From Bemisia tabaci (Eukaryota > Arthropoda > Insecta > Hemiptera > Aleyrodidae): 64,000 nt of DNA. This document shows positions 27,401 through 41,000 of this stretch, piece by piece. The notes below the pieces were generated by a model, which searched no databases, was not told where the DNA came from, and was given only the letters and a program-made list of their open reading frames with translations. The DNA is taken from assembly GCF_918797505.1 (NCBI RefSeq), contig NC_092796.1:58682851-58746850 (forward strand). The letters run 5' to 3'. Both the position numbers and the translations under genes were made by a program. Positions within the stretch are counted from its first letter, which is position 1. Every line of letters begins with the position of its first letter.

Positions 27401-30400
27401 TATAGGCGGAGATTTTCAGACACCGCAAACGAGTTATGTGATTGCCGACTTTTACCGTCGATTTGTGTTCGGGCAAAACTGCAAAATTGTTGAAATTTAA
27501 ACTTCGCGCCACAACATTAGCGGTGGGAGCCGAAAGCCGAGTTCTAGCCGAAAAGGTCGGGAAGAGCATACCTTCGTTTCACTTACTTGCTCCACTATAG
27601 CCTCCTAGCGACAAGTGGAACATTTTACTTTCGGGGATTCAACGCTACCTTATGGACAATGGGTCAGTTGCGCTGGTCACAGAATCGTGTTTTGATGCTT
27701 TGATTCTTTTAGATTAGCTTAAAATAATAAGATCTGTCTAAACAGCAACTTTCTACGGTGAGTATTAACTGACATATAGCGCTTTCAAAAAATCGGTTTG
27801 TGACGTCATCCACCGCAGTAGTAACACCCTTGGTTTCTTCCACCTTGCTTTCATCCGAATTTCACGTTGAGTAATCAGTGCAAATGTGTGTCTCCCTGAC
27901 TGATGAAAGCAAGGTGGAAGGAACCGAGGTGTCGAGGGTGTCACCGTACTACGATGGATGACGCCATAAACCGAATTTTTGGAATCGCGATATCTCGGTT
28001 ATTATTCAACGTAAAAAGTTGCTGTTCGGACAGATCTTGTTATTTTTAGCTGATCTACAAGAATGAAGCATCAAAACACGATTCTGTGATCAGCGCAACT
28101 GACCCATTAAACGATGAGGAAAACACAAGAGTAAGGGAGATAGGAAAGGGGTGGGGCACAGTGAGACGCTCTCTTTTTAATTCCATCGAGAACATTGCAC
28201 AGAGCGGTCAGAGGATTAAAGCTCTGCACTAGAGGGAAAAAAGACTCGATACTGCATTTAATTACTGTGGTTTTTAAGTTTACGAGGCTCATCTGCGAGA
28301 GCCTTCCTTCGGGGGAAAAATTCCTGTTAAAAATATGTGGACTTCAAGGCTATTAAAGTTATTGAGCTCCCCTAATGAAATCCCCGGGTAACGAAGCTTT
28401 ACTAAGCTTGTTAAATCGAGTGAGCTTGGTTCCATCAGTTCGCTCTCTCTTTTTTTTTTGTATTCTTGAGGAATTTTTTCAGTCGTCAGATGAGGGTGAG
28501 AGTTGAACTTTCGACTGATAAAAATGACTCGTAATTATTCGTAAAAGTTCACTCCAATACGTAACGACACAATAAAAATGAGAAAAATTACGTGATTAAA
28601 ATTCTAAATATTTCGAGTTAATGCAAGACTTGAAAGATGGTTATGCGTATCGATAATACAAGTAAACAAACCAGTGGGAGAGCTCTAATACGTTCGTATA
28701 TTAGAGAAGCGCTCGGCTGTTTTCTATGTAGGCGCGTTTTTAAGTTCCCCACAGAGGATGAGCAACGCTGAATGAAATACCTCGCCTCACCAAAATTGCA
28801 ACTTTTAATGATGAGGAAAGTACACTACCGTTAAAAAAATAAATTATAGAAATAGAATAATAAATAAACATATATATAATATAAATATGAATAATATAGA
28901 ATAAATTATAGAAATTATATCCTCCGTGTTTGGACATCAGAAGCATTTAACAAATTTACCACAGATAATTCTATTCTAAATACATATAGACCCCTCTCCA
29001 CTATCTTGATGTTGAGCTGGTGCGCCATTTGAAAGCATTGTCTCTAGTATACTAGAATTCTTGAGACAGGTTGAAATCAAAAAGCGCCCAACTACCTGCT
29101 GAGCGGTTAAAATATGCATCTTTTTTTCGGCGTCTCAAACGATTATATTTAATATTGAATAGAACAATCCGTCTGTCGAGGTTAATAGCAGCAAAATGGT
29201 TTATTCTGAAGAATTTGATTTACATGACTGTAAAGCTTAAGGATGCGAAAAAGGGGCATAAAAATAAATTTCAAAATTGACTATGAATTTTGCTTTTATA
29301 CCTGTAAAAATACAATTAAAGTACATCTTATATTTGTGGCTAAATATGAGACTTATACACTTACGAGTCGGTTGTCGAGTTGACCTTTGTATTTGAAATC
29401 GCTCGAGCGTTTTTCATGCGCAGAACTTTTAGTTGGAAGGTGGATTTGAATTTCGGCTCGTCGAAACACGGCACAGCCAGACGGGCATAGATCGGATCAA
29501 ACCTGGTCGCCAACATCCACCTATTAAATGAAAAACACGTTTGATTTAACACTGTGGCGTTTCTTACATTACTTACAATCCCAATTGAGTGCGCGATCGA
29601 AATAATAACACGATACATATATCTAAAAATGAAAAAATAAACACTAAGAAGTGTGTATGTAACAAGGTGGAGAAATGGTGCTGGATCCACACCATTTCGC
29701 GGGGAAAACAAGCATTAGAGTTCAAAAAATTTAATTTTGACTCTGATTATAATTTTTGGAACTTTTCGGCTTTGTTTTCTCCGCGAAATGGTGTAGACTC
29801 AGCACCATTTCTCCACCTTGTTATATTTACAAATAAACGCTAAAAAAATGAAAGGTTCACATTTATCGGTATTTCAGGTTGTACCCAGAGTAGTGAAACG
29901 ATCGAAATCTCCAGCGAGTGTAAATTGCCATAATCAACATTCGGTATATATTGCCATCCATAGCAAAACCGCCGTAACCTTCCTTCCAAATTGTGTATTT
30001 TTTCCCCTCACTTCTCCGATTACAAAAAAACCTAACTGCCACCAGACACTATTGTTTAATTTTGAATTTCTTATGGTACGCCAGAGTGGATTCGAAAAAA
30101 AAAATGAAGGATGAATATGCGTCAATTCTCCTGTAAAGTAGAATCTTGGCAGAAAAAAATTGGAAGTATGTAAAGTGGAATTTACGGCAGTGGCTAAGCA
30201 TGAATTATCGATTATCGATATTTCCCAATTTGAAGCTATGGCGAAGAATCGATTTTTAAAGTGTTTGTTGCGAACACCCTCTCTATCCATCTATTTCGAT
30301 AGGTTTAAAGGACAGATCAATCGATATATCGCAAAGTACGCCGCGCCACTGGTTTACGCGGCGTTTTTTCCTTGGACGACAGTATGATTGGACAACTAAG

Positions 30401-32033
30401 TGTACTTATCACAATAATTAACATTCACATAATTCCCAATAATTCACATTTTACAATATCTTTTCGAGCTCATTTAGTCAAACATTCAGCAAATCTCAGG
30501 TCTTAAAATATTTCCAGGTTCAATTTATTTTTCTACGCTAAAATAGTTGAATTAAAGTGTGTTGACAATCCGAAGTAACATCCGGGATGTTACTTCGGCA
30601 ACATCTTTTTTTCGGTGTACGATTCGATCTCACATTTTAAGGAATCGCTAAGGATTTTTCAAAACTTATAGCTAAAATACAATTCCATCGTAAGTGAAGA
30701 TGAAGGGACATCGTAGCGTTTAGCTCTCAAATAGCGAAAGGACACGCGTTTTATCTCGGTCAAAGGACTCCGTTTCAATGGTAGCGCCTGATGGCTGAAT
30801 ACATCTATACCTGCTCGAGAGCTGTCCGTGTTGCGTCGCAGCGAAATTGAAGGCGTTTTGGCGCTCCTCGCTTTTCATGGCTCGAAGTGCTCTTACGAGT
30901 TATTGCTCGCGAGTCTTGCGAGTGAGATGTTGCTCCGCGGTGTCAAGGGAGCTAAGAACAAGGAGCAAGGGTGGCGAGGGACCACCTCCGGCACTACTCG
31001 TGTCACGAAACGGCGCCCCTTAAAACCGCGCCTCCTACCGCGCCCGGCACCTTGAAACCGCCGCTGCTCTTTTGTAAACCAGAGCTTCTCTAGTGGCCCA
31101 TTTACGGAATGCGCTCGGGGATCTTTCCCTAGGCTCCTCACTCGAACCTATCGCGCTTTGTTTCGATAAAAATGGAATCCGTGCGAGGATATATGTAACG
31201 GACATCCTATAAGAAGGAAACGCTCCCGATAATTGCCTTCCACCCAATCTGTTCTGAAGTAATGCCCTGGGGCGGTCACAACGTGTCACTCGCAGACATT
31301 TCTGCCGTGCTAAGGAAAACGCCGTAAGAACATTCGAGAGTTGTCGAATTTCCTTCGATAAAATGTTTATTTTTGAGCGAAGCTGTGAATATTTTTCTCT
31401 GAAATTTTCAGGAACTTTATGTGGAATTGCGAATAAAATTATTTGAAAAATTGGAGAAAAAATATTTACAAATTTTCCCGAAAATTCGTGATTTACCGAA
31501 GAAAATTTGGCAACGCCTGAAGGTTCATATGGCGTTTTTCCTTGCACGGCAGATTTGAGGCGGAATTGGAGAGTTTCTTGATATCAGCGTGGGCTCCTTA
31601 CGATTTCAACGACCAGTTTTCCCGTCAAATAGGAGTAGAGAACCGCACATTCTCTCACTCTCGTACTAAGAAGGCGTCCTATCTAATGTTGAACAAATGT
31701 ATCTCTATTTGGACAAGATCATTGTTTATAGAGTTTCATGCTGTCTATGGTTAAAGTCAAGGAGAAAATATGCCCGGGTGGTGGATTCAGAGAGTGGCTG
31801 AGGAAGGAGTCGTTCCGGACCATCCCCCACGTCATTTGAGCAGTGGAAATATAAAAATGTTCATGATAAGCCACGGATTGAAACTTATGGAAATTTAGCT
31901 CTCAATGTCAACGTTGTTGGTAAAATTTGGATTATGCTCATTTCGCTGAATTTGTTTTGAACACTTTTTAGGGAGGAGGAGCACCGAAAAAAGCAAAAAC
32001 GCATGAAAAGACAGCGGAAATTAATTGAACGTT

Positions 32034-32074
<41 letters not shown>

Positions 32075-35000
32075 CAAGATAACCACAATTTTGTGGCTAC
32101 GTTATCATATTGGTCGCGCGCTCGCCGTTGAAATATTTTAGTAAGAGCCCTTGGTTTTTCATATTGGCAACTTGTAATTTTTACATTGTTCGTTTCTTCT
32201 CACCTCCTGATTCCTTCTTTTTCTTATTCTCTTTTTCACTTGAAAAGAAGGCCATCATGGCCCCCTCCCTAGATTCGCCACTCGATGAGTAAAGTGCGAA
32301 ACCACAAATCTCCATTGCGGTGCGTCCCAAAATCTCTGCTCTTATTTTATTTTTTCGAAGAGAAGCAAGTCAACTATGACGCTTGAAATTTCTTCGGAAA
32401 TAAAAAGGGTGTTCGCGACGAACACCTTAAAAATCGATTCTTTACCATAGTTTAAATGGGGAAATATCGATAATCGATCCACGTCTCGCCACTGCTCAGC
32501 AACCAGGAATTCACGGATCTGATTTAACAGAGGAATAGGTGAGAAAAGAGCGAGAGTGTGATCCTTGAGTACCTACTTATCTTGCCCTGTTAAATGGTCT
32601 GAGTATTTGATCCTGAAAAGTCCTCGTGGGGTTTCTTGAATTCCGTTCATGAAAGATATGCTCAGCTCATAAACTTGCCCCGCCTTCAAAGTGGCATTGA
32701 GATGAAAGTTCACAATGTCTCTTTCGATGTTGTATTCCAAGGACTTTACGTTAATGTATTCGTCGATGGAAGTTCCATTCTGAAACACAAAAATGAAAAG
32801 AGTGGTAGGGTTTAAATTAGGTATAGGCTGTATTTATGAATGGGATCTCCCAAAATTTCTATTGAGTTCCAATGTTACACACATTGCAAATATTAACGAT
32901 CTTCGGATTTTTCTCTTGAAATTCTATAATTTTAAGCGGCAATGATAATCATAATTGAGTCCATTTTGCAATTGGAAACTGCTATTCTGGCTTAATTCAG
33001 GGGCAACATATCTGATTTTAGTTCCCCTGTAAGGATATATTTAGGTGTTTTTAGGGGTGAGCCAAAAATAGTACCTTGTTCTAATTGCAAAATGTAGTCT
33101 AATTAGCAATCTCATCCTACGATTATGAAAACTATATGATAGAAAATTTATGCACAGCATGAAATCGCAAAATAAAATTTCGATAGCGTTGCAATTTTCC
33201 TGTTTAATTGCAGAGAAGTCGTGATTTTCCTTCATAAATACAGCCAAAAAGTGTAAAAAAATGGTGATAGGTGGAACGTTTGTTGATTAGAAATTGTAAT
33301 ATTACAGCAAATCTATTCGATCATTTGAAGTCGGACGCTGCGTTGCTTCCATCCATAGGAATGTTCATAACATCGTTAATAATGCAAACCATAGCCTGAA
33401 ATCTTGATTTAATACACTTACGATTATTATACGTAAAGCGCTTACAATCGAAAGCTGAGAATCGATATATTTTTATCACACATCGAATCCACCCTGAGGG
33501 TCCCCTCTCCTGACTGCATCACGATTTATCGCGCAACTTATTAGTCTTACGCGAGCTGCAGAGCCGGATCTAGAAATTTGGCAACACTGGATTTCCTCCA
33601 TTTAAACCTATGTTAAATAATCGATTCTTGTAGGAGCACCTGACCCTTCCAAGAATCGATACATTTCCATAGGTTTAAATGGAGAAAAGACAATGTTGCC
33701 AATTTGCTGGATCCGCCAATGGCGAGCTGTAAGCAGATATCCGCTCTGCTTACAAGGCCCTGCTAGATAAATTAAATGAGTTCCAGGAATTTCAGTGCTG
33801 GAAACCTCAGCTTAAGAGGCAGTGGTGACATTGAGGCATGTTTCGTCGCACCTCTGTCGTAAGGGTGTACCTCTATTTCAACACGAGCCGCCGACAGTAT
33901 AGAGTATACGGAGAAAAGATCTCACGTAGAAATTGAGATACGCCCTTACGTCAGAGGACCGACGGTTTCTGGCGCCTGGGCCCGGGACTATCCGTTAAAC
34001 TATGCAGCCGTCACGCTAGTTCAATCGCAGGGCACGTTTGGGGGCACGGATTGGATGCTGGGCGATGGTGCCGAGTGTCACGCTTTTATATACGGAAAGC
34101 AAACGGTGATCGGCGAATTTTGTGGGAAATCTGGCAGCGCAAAAGCTGCAAGTTGCTATCTGGTGCGCTCGTGCATGAATTTTCGCTCCTCTTTGCCAAA
34201 TTAACACGTATGTTTCGCAGGAGAGCCGTGCACGGGAGAAAAGTGCTAGGAGACGAGCTCCAAATTTGGAACGCGTTCTGCAAAAAGGAACCAAGCTTCA
34301 TCGCGAGGTAAACTAATCGCGCCAAACACAGTACGGCGCGGAACGCACATTAGCGCCTACAAGACTATAGGAATACTTCACGCATTGCGCGTATATCACT
34401 GCGCACGATCGGCGCATATTAGCGCCTACAAGACTGATTGAATACGTCACGCATTGCATGATTTGGACCGCGTTTAGCCGAAAAGGACAAAGCCACATCA
34501 GCCATTCCCGAAAGTTAACTGGAAAATTTTAATTTTTTACAAGAGAATGCGTGTGCGGATTCCTTTGAAAAATACAAGGAATTTGCTTCGTACTATGCAG
34601 AAAATTCACTGAAATTTGCAGAAAAATCCGTTCCCATGTAAACACTTAAATTGCCCAATTAAATTTGGCGTTAGTTGACGTGGCTGTGTGTGATGGTTCC
34701 TTTCTGCTTAACGCGGTCCGTTGAGGTATTTAAAGATCTGGTTCCTCCTTGAAATTTCACGGGAGATTAGATCTCATTAAAAATGCGATGGTAGTTTCTT
34801 TTAAGCAAACATTTTGAATCTGTGATACTACTATTAAATTAGTTGGCGCGATTCTAGCAAACGATATATCGAGTCTGCAAAAATTCGCTGATATAAATCG
34901 CTTGATTTTTTTTTGTGAGGGTCGTTACTAACGACTATTTGACAGCGCAGGAGCGTGTCACAGTGGGACGAAAAGGTGTCAAAACGGGACATTCGCACAT

Positions 35001-38000
35001 TAAACGATAATTTTTCGCCGATCTTCTCAAAACTTGACATTTTCGGTCTTTTTGGGAAAAGGAATCCAATATTATGTTCAGTATTTGGTTCATAGTGACA
35101 ATCTCGCCAAAACATTGTGTTGCCAAATCTCTGTTTTAATGTATTTGATAAACAGATTAGCATGATGATAGTAGAGATTTAACGCGCGTGTCGTTTGCTT
35201 TTTTTCATTGAAAAAGAAAATGAATTCACTTATCCTGAAATTGAGAAATGTTTCGAGTAAGAATAAACACCCCCCCCCCCCCACCATCTTCTTACCTATC
35301 GCAAAAACCGCAGCGATATTTGACTATAGGGGAATGAGGTCATCAATGGGCAGACATTAAAGTGAATCCGAAAATCATAAACGAATAAGTTGCTCCCAAA
35401 TATTATCATTCTTTGACACAGATGCTGTTTTTTCCGTTTTTTTCAAGGACTTTTCTTCTTACGTTTTTGAGCGTCATTTTCTAAAATCCTGATTATACGA
35501 AATATGCAACAGACACTCAAAAGTTCTAATCTTGAGATGCCAAGGCAAAATTCCATATTTTAGAAACTCCGAGTTTCTTAGGGGTCTTTTCTGCACTTCT
35601 GAGATACCGTTCATAAGAATGAGGATTTATTGCCACTTAATATATTGCAAATTTTCCCATCGAACATGGTGGAATACAATTCATGGGACAGTGGGACACT
35701 GTCAAACTGTCTACTTTGGTTGAAATTAAATTCTTAATTTCAGCCTCGATTCTAAACACCGTTTCCATCACGACATCATCCGATTCTTTGAACATTCAAA
35801 ATAAAAAATCGGTCTACAAGAAAAGACGATAGCAATCAGTATCCTAGATATCAGATGAGCATCGCAGGAAGCTGATAAGCAACGCAGCGGCGGCGCACAT
35901 TGGTTCCGAGACCCGATCTAGGTGGCATTAATTCGAAAAATGAATTTTGGAAAAATTAAAATTTGACACCACAGATTGATAGTGCATACTCTCGAGAGTA
36001 ACTTGGCCAAATATCATGAAGATTGGATCACTAATAAGGAAATGATAAGCACCTAAAGGTGAGGCCGCGAGGTACTTTTGGGCGGACTCGCACCAGTTTT
36101 CAGTGTTTACTGTCAGGTCCTATGATTTGAAGTTCATCACACAGAAATAGATGCAAATGTGAAGTGTTCTGTTATGGTGTATCAAAAATATAAGGCATGT
36201 TAAAGGTTTATACGTTCTTACTATCTTTCAAAAACGTGTCTATACATCTAGACAAGCCGTTAGACAAAGCGTTATTTTCTACTAATTCCAAGCAAATTTT
36301 TACAAAAATGGCTCTAGATGAATGTCTTGCGCCGGTTCGCACGCATACAGACCTACAGTAGTAGTTAGTACTAACCCTAAACTTGATTTTAGTGCAATAA
36401 AATTCTGCGCATACTTGCGTCCCTGGGGGTTAGGGCACTTTGAATTTCCAAAACCGGCTTTCAAGAAATAAAGAATTGACACACTAAGGAGCTTACTGCA
36501 GACCTCAGATCCTTGGGAATATGAATACTGCATTTTTTATAGGTCATGTGGGTTCTCAAGTCTTCATAATCGTTGAGATGATTATTTTTTACTTTGTCTA
36601 TACCTCTAGAGAAGCCCATAGACTTACCACAGCTCCGGTTTTTTGACTGGAAATTTTACAATTATGACTCAAAATAAAGGCCCTGCGTAGGTTCGCACAC
36701 GTGCAGACCGACCGTAGTAGTTAGTGCTGACCCTACACTTGATTTCGGAGCAAAAAAATTCTGCGCATACTTGCGTCCCTGGAGGTTAGCGCACTTTGAA
36801 TTTCCAAAACCGGCCTTCGAGAAATGAAGAAAATTGACACACTGAGGAGTTTACTGCACTACTGCAGACTCCAGATCTTTGAGGACTGCATTTTTTGCAC
36901 ATCACGTGAGTTCTCAAATCCTCACAATCATTGGGATGATTATTTTTCACCTTGTCTATACCTGTAGAGAAGCCCATAGACTAAAGACAGTTCCCGTTTT
37001 TTGACTAGAAATTTTACAATTATGGCTCAAAATACAGAACACGTGGGTTCTTAAATCCTCTCAATCGTTTAGATAATTGTTTTTCACATTGTCTGTACCT
37101 TTAGAGAGGCCCATAGACATAGCACTGTTCCACAGAAAAGGAGCTTACTGCACTCCTCGCGCATTATTCCGTGATTGTATGAGTAAATGTCCTCTAACTT
37201 AACAACGAATGCTTATTTCTTTCTTGGTTCATGATTTCTTCGTGTTTTTATTCTCTCAGGTTTGTAAGGCTCTGAAATCATCGCAAGCTCACAACTTTGT
37301 TTAAAAAAGAAAAAAAGCAAGTGTGACACCTCACTCTTTTTGATGCGCAATAAAATATTATACCGATGAATATTTTCCTGCTCTTACAGACAGTAATCAT
37401 TTTTCTTTTAAAATACTTTGTTATTAATTTTGGTTTCTGCTTTCCTTCATTGAGTGAATATACTTCTTGTTCAAGTAAAATATTTATGTTACGTATGTTT
37501 AAATTGCCGCGTATAATGAATTTAAATGTATTTTTTGAATTATAGACGAAGATCGAATCTTAATTCATAGTTATTCTGATAATATAATAATTCTGATAGC
37601 ATAATTGTACCATTAAATTACAAAGCTTCAAAATTTCTGTTGGTTTTAAAGCGCGGCGAATCAAGAAATCAGCGAGCATTGAGGTTCAAATAAAGTTCTT
37701 CTTACGCTGATTTGTCAACACTGTATGAACAACTCGAATAGTGGGATAAGCAGTTTTCTTTGGTACTGGAATTTATTTTCCTCAGGGAAACCACAACATT
37801 TAGGAGGTATATTTTACCAGATAATACCAATTCCTGGTTCACAAAATTATACAACATTGCCCACCCCCCCCCCCCATAAAAAAATTAGTAATTAGAGGAC
37901 AAATCCTCGTAAATTCATCGATAGTTTTTGATGATAAATCAAAAAAGGTTGAAAAATATATCAGTCCAGGAATTCAGCCATTTTAAAATATTATTAATGT

Positions 38001-41000
38001 AGTATTAAGTATGAATTTTCAAGCTAAATGCAAATTTACCACCTTATGCTAAATGATACAGTCAAATTGACTTCAAATTCGTAATTAGCGACCCACAGAA
38101 CCCCTAGAAACATATATGATATGTCATCATCAGTGATATTCTAATTAATGCCACCTAGATCGGGCCCTGGAACCAATGTGCGGCGCGGCGGCCAGCAACG
38201 CAGCCCGTTGCGCTCAACCTCAACCGTCAATTTGGCCTGTGAAAGCGCTCGATTTTAAGCGAACCGCGCTCATGTTTTCCCTTGTAACTTCCAAAGTCGG
38301 AAGAAGTCGGATGAAAACTAATATGATTCTGAAAGCTAAGGATACATAGAATCTCGATTTGCAAACCGTTTCTTGGACAAGTCTGGACATTTTTTTAAAA
38401 CTCTAATTGAAGTTTGAATTTCAGTTTTTTGACTTGTCGATTTTTAATTCACTCTCTGACCCCCAAGAAGTAAAAATGAATCGTCACCAAAGACGTAAAC
38501 GAATAGTCTATGTTTGTATTCAATTGTTATGGCAAAAAATTGCATTTAAAATCATCTCGAAAGCTAGAGGAGCAACATTTGTATAAGTGCGCTTTTACAT
38601 CTTTTTTTCATCTTACCGAAACACGCGTTTCTCTACGCCTGTCATTTGAATATTCCTCAATTAAATTGTTAAAATCTTCGTTATTCTGGAAGTTTAGACC
38701 CTCCAGGTAACTTCTACACCTTTGGTTTTTGCTTTTAATGATTTTCATTTTTACCGTGAATGTCCCGTTTTTGTAATGGGTTCGTCCCAATGTGCGTGTG
38801 TTGTCTACGCTAAACATTGAAGGCGAAATGATATGGCGTTAAAGGTACCTCTTCTCGTTCGTTAAAAATATATTTTTTCAGCGTGTTTCTTCATTTTCCT
38901 CTCTTCTCCTCTCTTTTTCCTCTCCTTTCTCTTTTCATCTTCTTTTTTTTGGACGATTGAATAATTAAAAAAATCATAGTGGAACACAGCGTAGAAGAAT
39001 GCTTACGCCGATGAACATTTATTCAACAAGTGTGATGGTGGCAATCCTGTTGCCAGCGGCAATTTAGAAAGAAAAAAAAACTTAAAGAAAATGTGCAGTT
39101 GTTGAAAAATTGAGTATTAATGATTTCAGGTAAAACGAGTCTTAATGCTAATTCTGTGAAAAATTCGCTTCCAAACTCCAATTCTTAACCATCAAAAAGT
39201 CAGATTGAACACTCTTTCTACCATAAGGATCCATGTAATTTCAAAACTTCAAAAACGTATTTCTCAGAATAGCAAAAACTGCAATCATGCTCCTTGTCCC
39301 CCAAGCCCCTCAATTCTAAGGGCAGGTTAAAATAAAAAAAGCCCTCCCTATAGGCAGAGCGCTTATAAAATTCTCAAAAACAGAAGAATACAAAACAGAG
39401 AGCCTCTCAAAAACATAATTCGGAACTCAATAATATGGTAACTCCAACCCAAGGCCATAAAAATTACTAAAATTTTTGGCAACTGCACCACCTCGGAAAG
39501 CAGATACCCCTAGAGTCCCTTTATACTGAGAGTCAAGACAATGTGAATCCATTTCTGATTGGTTCCCGTATTTTAGGCCTTCACGGTGTCACAAACGGGA
39601 ATAAAGATTAAATTTTCACCGATTGCAAAGATTATAATCTGGAATGGACCGGGAATTACGGGTTCGGCAAGGAACAAACGGAATGAGAGAAGGAACGGAG
39701 AGAGGAATTTGAGAATGGGCCGATCAAAGATTACGAAAAACATTCAATTTCTGTAATCTTTATTCCCGTTTGTGACTCCATGAGGGGGTGTTGTCTTGAC
39801 TCGCAGTATAAAGGGACTCTAATACCCCGTCCTCAATTTACACCATTTAAAAAATGTCTGCGGGTTCGGAATAAAATTCAGGGTGAGAGGAGAACTCGGA
39901 GTGTGACACTCGAGGAAGAGTGACCCAGACTGAAGTCGGGATCGGGGGCACTCCCCGTTCCGGCGGATTGGCTCGGCAAACAAACCCTGCAAAGGGATAA
40001 CATGTACTTGCTTTTGCTCCCCTTAATAATCTAATCCGACAGCCACGCGATAAAGCACCACCGCCATGGCTTGACTCACAGCGGAAGCATTACTTTTTCC
40101 TTGGTTTACCACGTTTCCTATCACAGTCCAAAAGAAGAATAGCTCCAGCTTCAATCCCATCCACTTAATTTCACTCGAGGTATTGCTTGGTTGGTTAATA
40201 CATAAAGGTGTTTTAATAAGACATAGTCATTAACACCTTTGAAAATAGAGATCTATAAAAATGTACAAAAAATATAAACAAACGGGGAAAGAAGAGAAAG
40301 AACTCTCCTCTCCAAAATTTTAAGTATCAATTTTGAGAAATTTACACTACCGTTAAAAAAATAAATCTCAGAAAAAAAGGATTATCGTCCTCCGTTCTTT
40401 GCTAGGCAATAACGTGAACCTAGTTGTGTTTGAATCGGACATGCAACTGAACTTACTCCTCGATATAGCCTAACGTATCACAAAAACTGAAGGCGCTTCA
40501 AGCTGAGATCATGCTCTCGAAAACCATTACGCATCAAACCTTAATCACACCGCCACAAATGTTTGATTGGACTTCATTTTGCAATAACAAACCACTATTT
40601 TTGGTTCATCCGTAAAAGAACCTATCTGCATGAAGAGTCTATCGGGATAAATGTTATTTCTCAAATGAGTTGGAAATAGCAGTTCCTTGTCACAAAATGT
40701 GTTCGATTTCTCTGTCAATTTACAAGACAGTGATTGTCTTTCGAAACAAGTTCGTTTAATGAGGTCCGCAAAAGTTGTATCACTTTATGACCTTAAAGAA
40801 TCTCAGGAGGAGAAATTGTCTTCTCTTGCTAAAAAATGAGCTTGTTAAAAAATATTTTAATTTTAAGGGAAGAGACAGGGAAACTCAATTGACATCGTTG
40901 CACTCATGACAGTTTTTAATTAAAATCCTAAGATCTCAGATATCTCGAAAGTCCTCAGTTGCGAAGAACATCCCTACAAAACAGTGGTTTTCTCTCTTTT

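Noticed and set aside
29361..29711. 116-codon frame as a single exon
   Set aside because: Only 29365-29520 is exon 4; the rest is intron read-through into a MITE.
35271..35282. Poly-C runs (also near 37862, 41407 and 59258) as structured elements
   Set aside because: Simple homopolymers with no further structure; could include sequencing length error.
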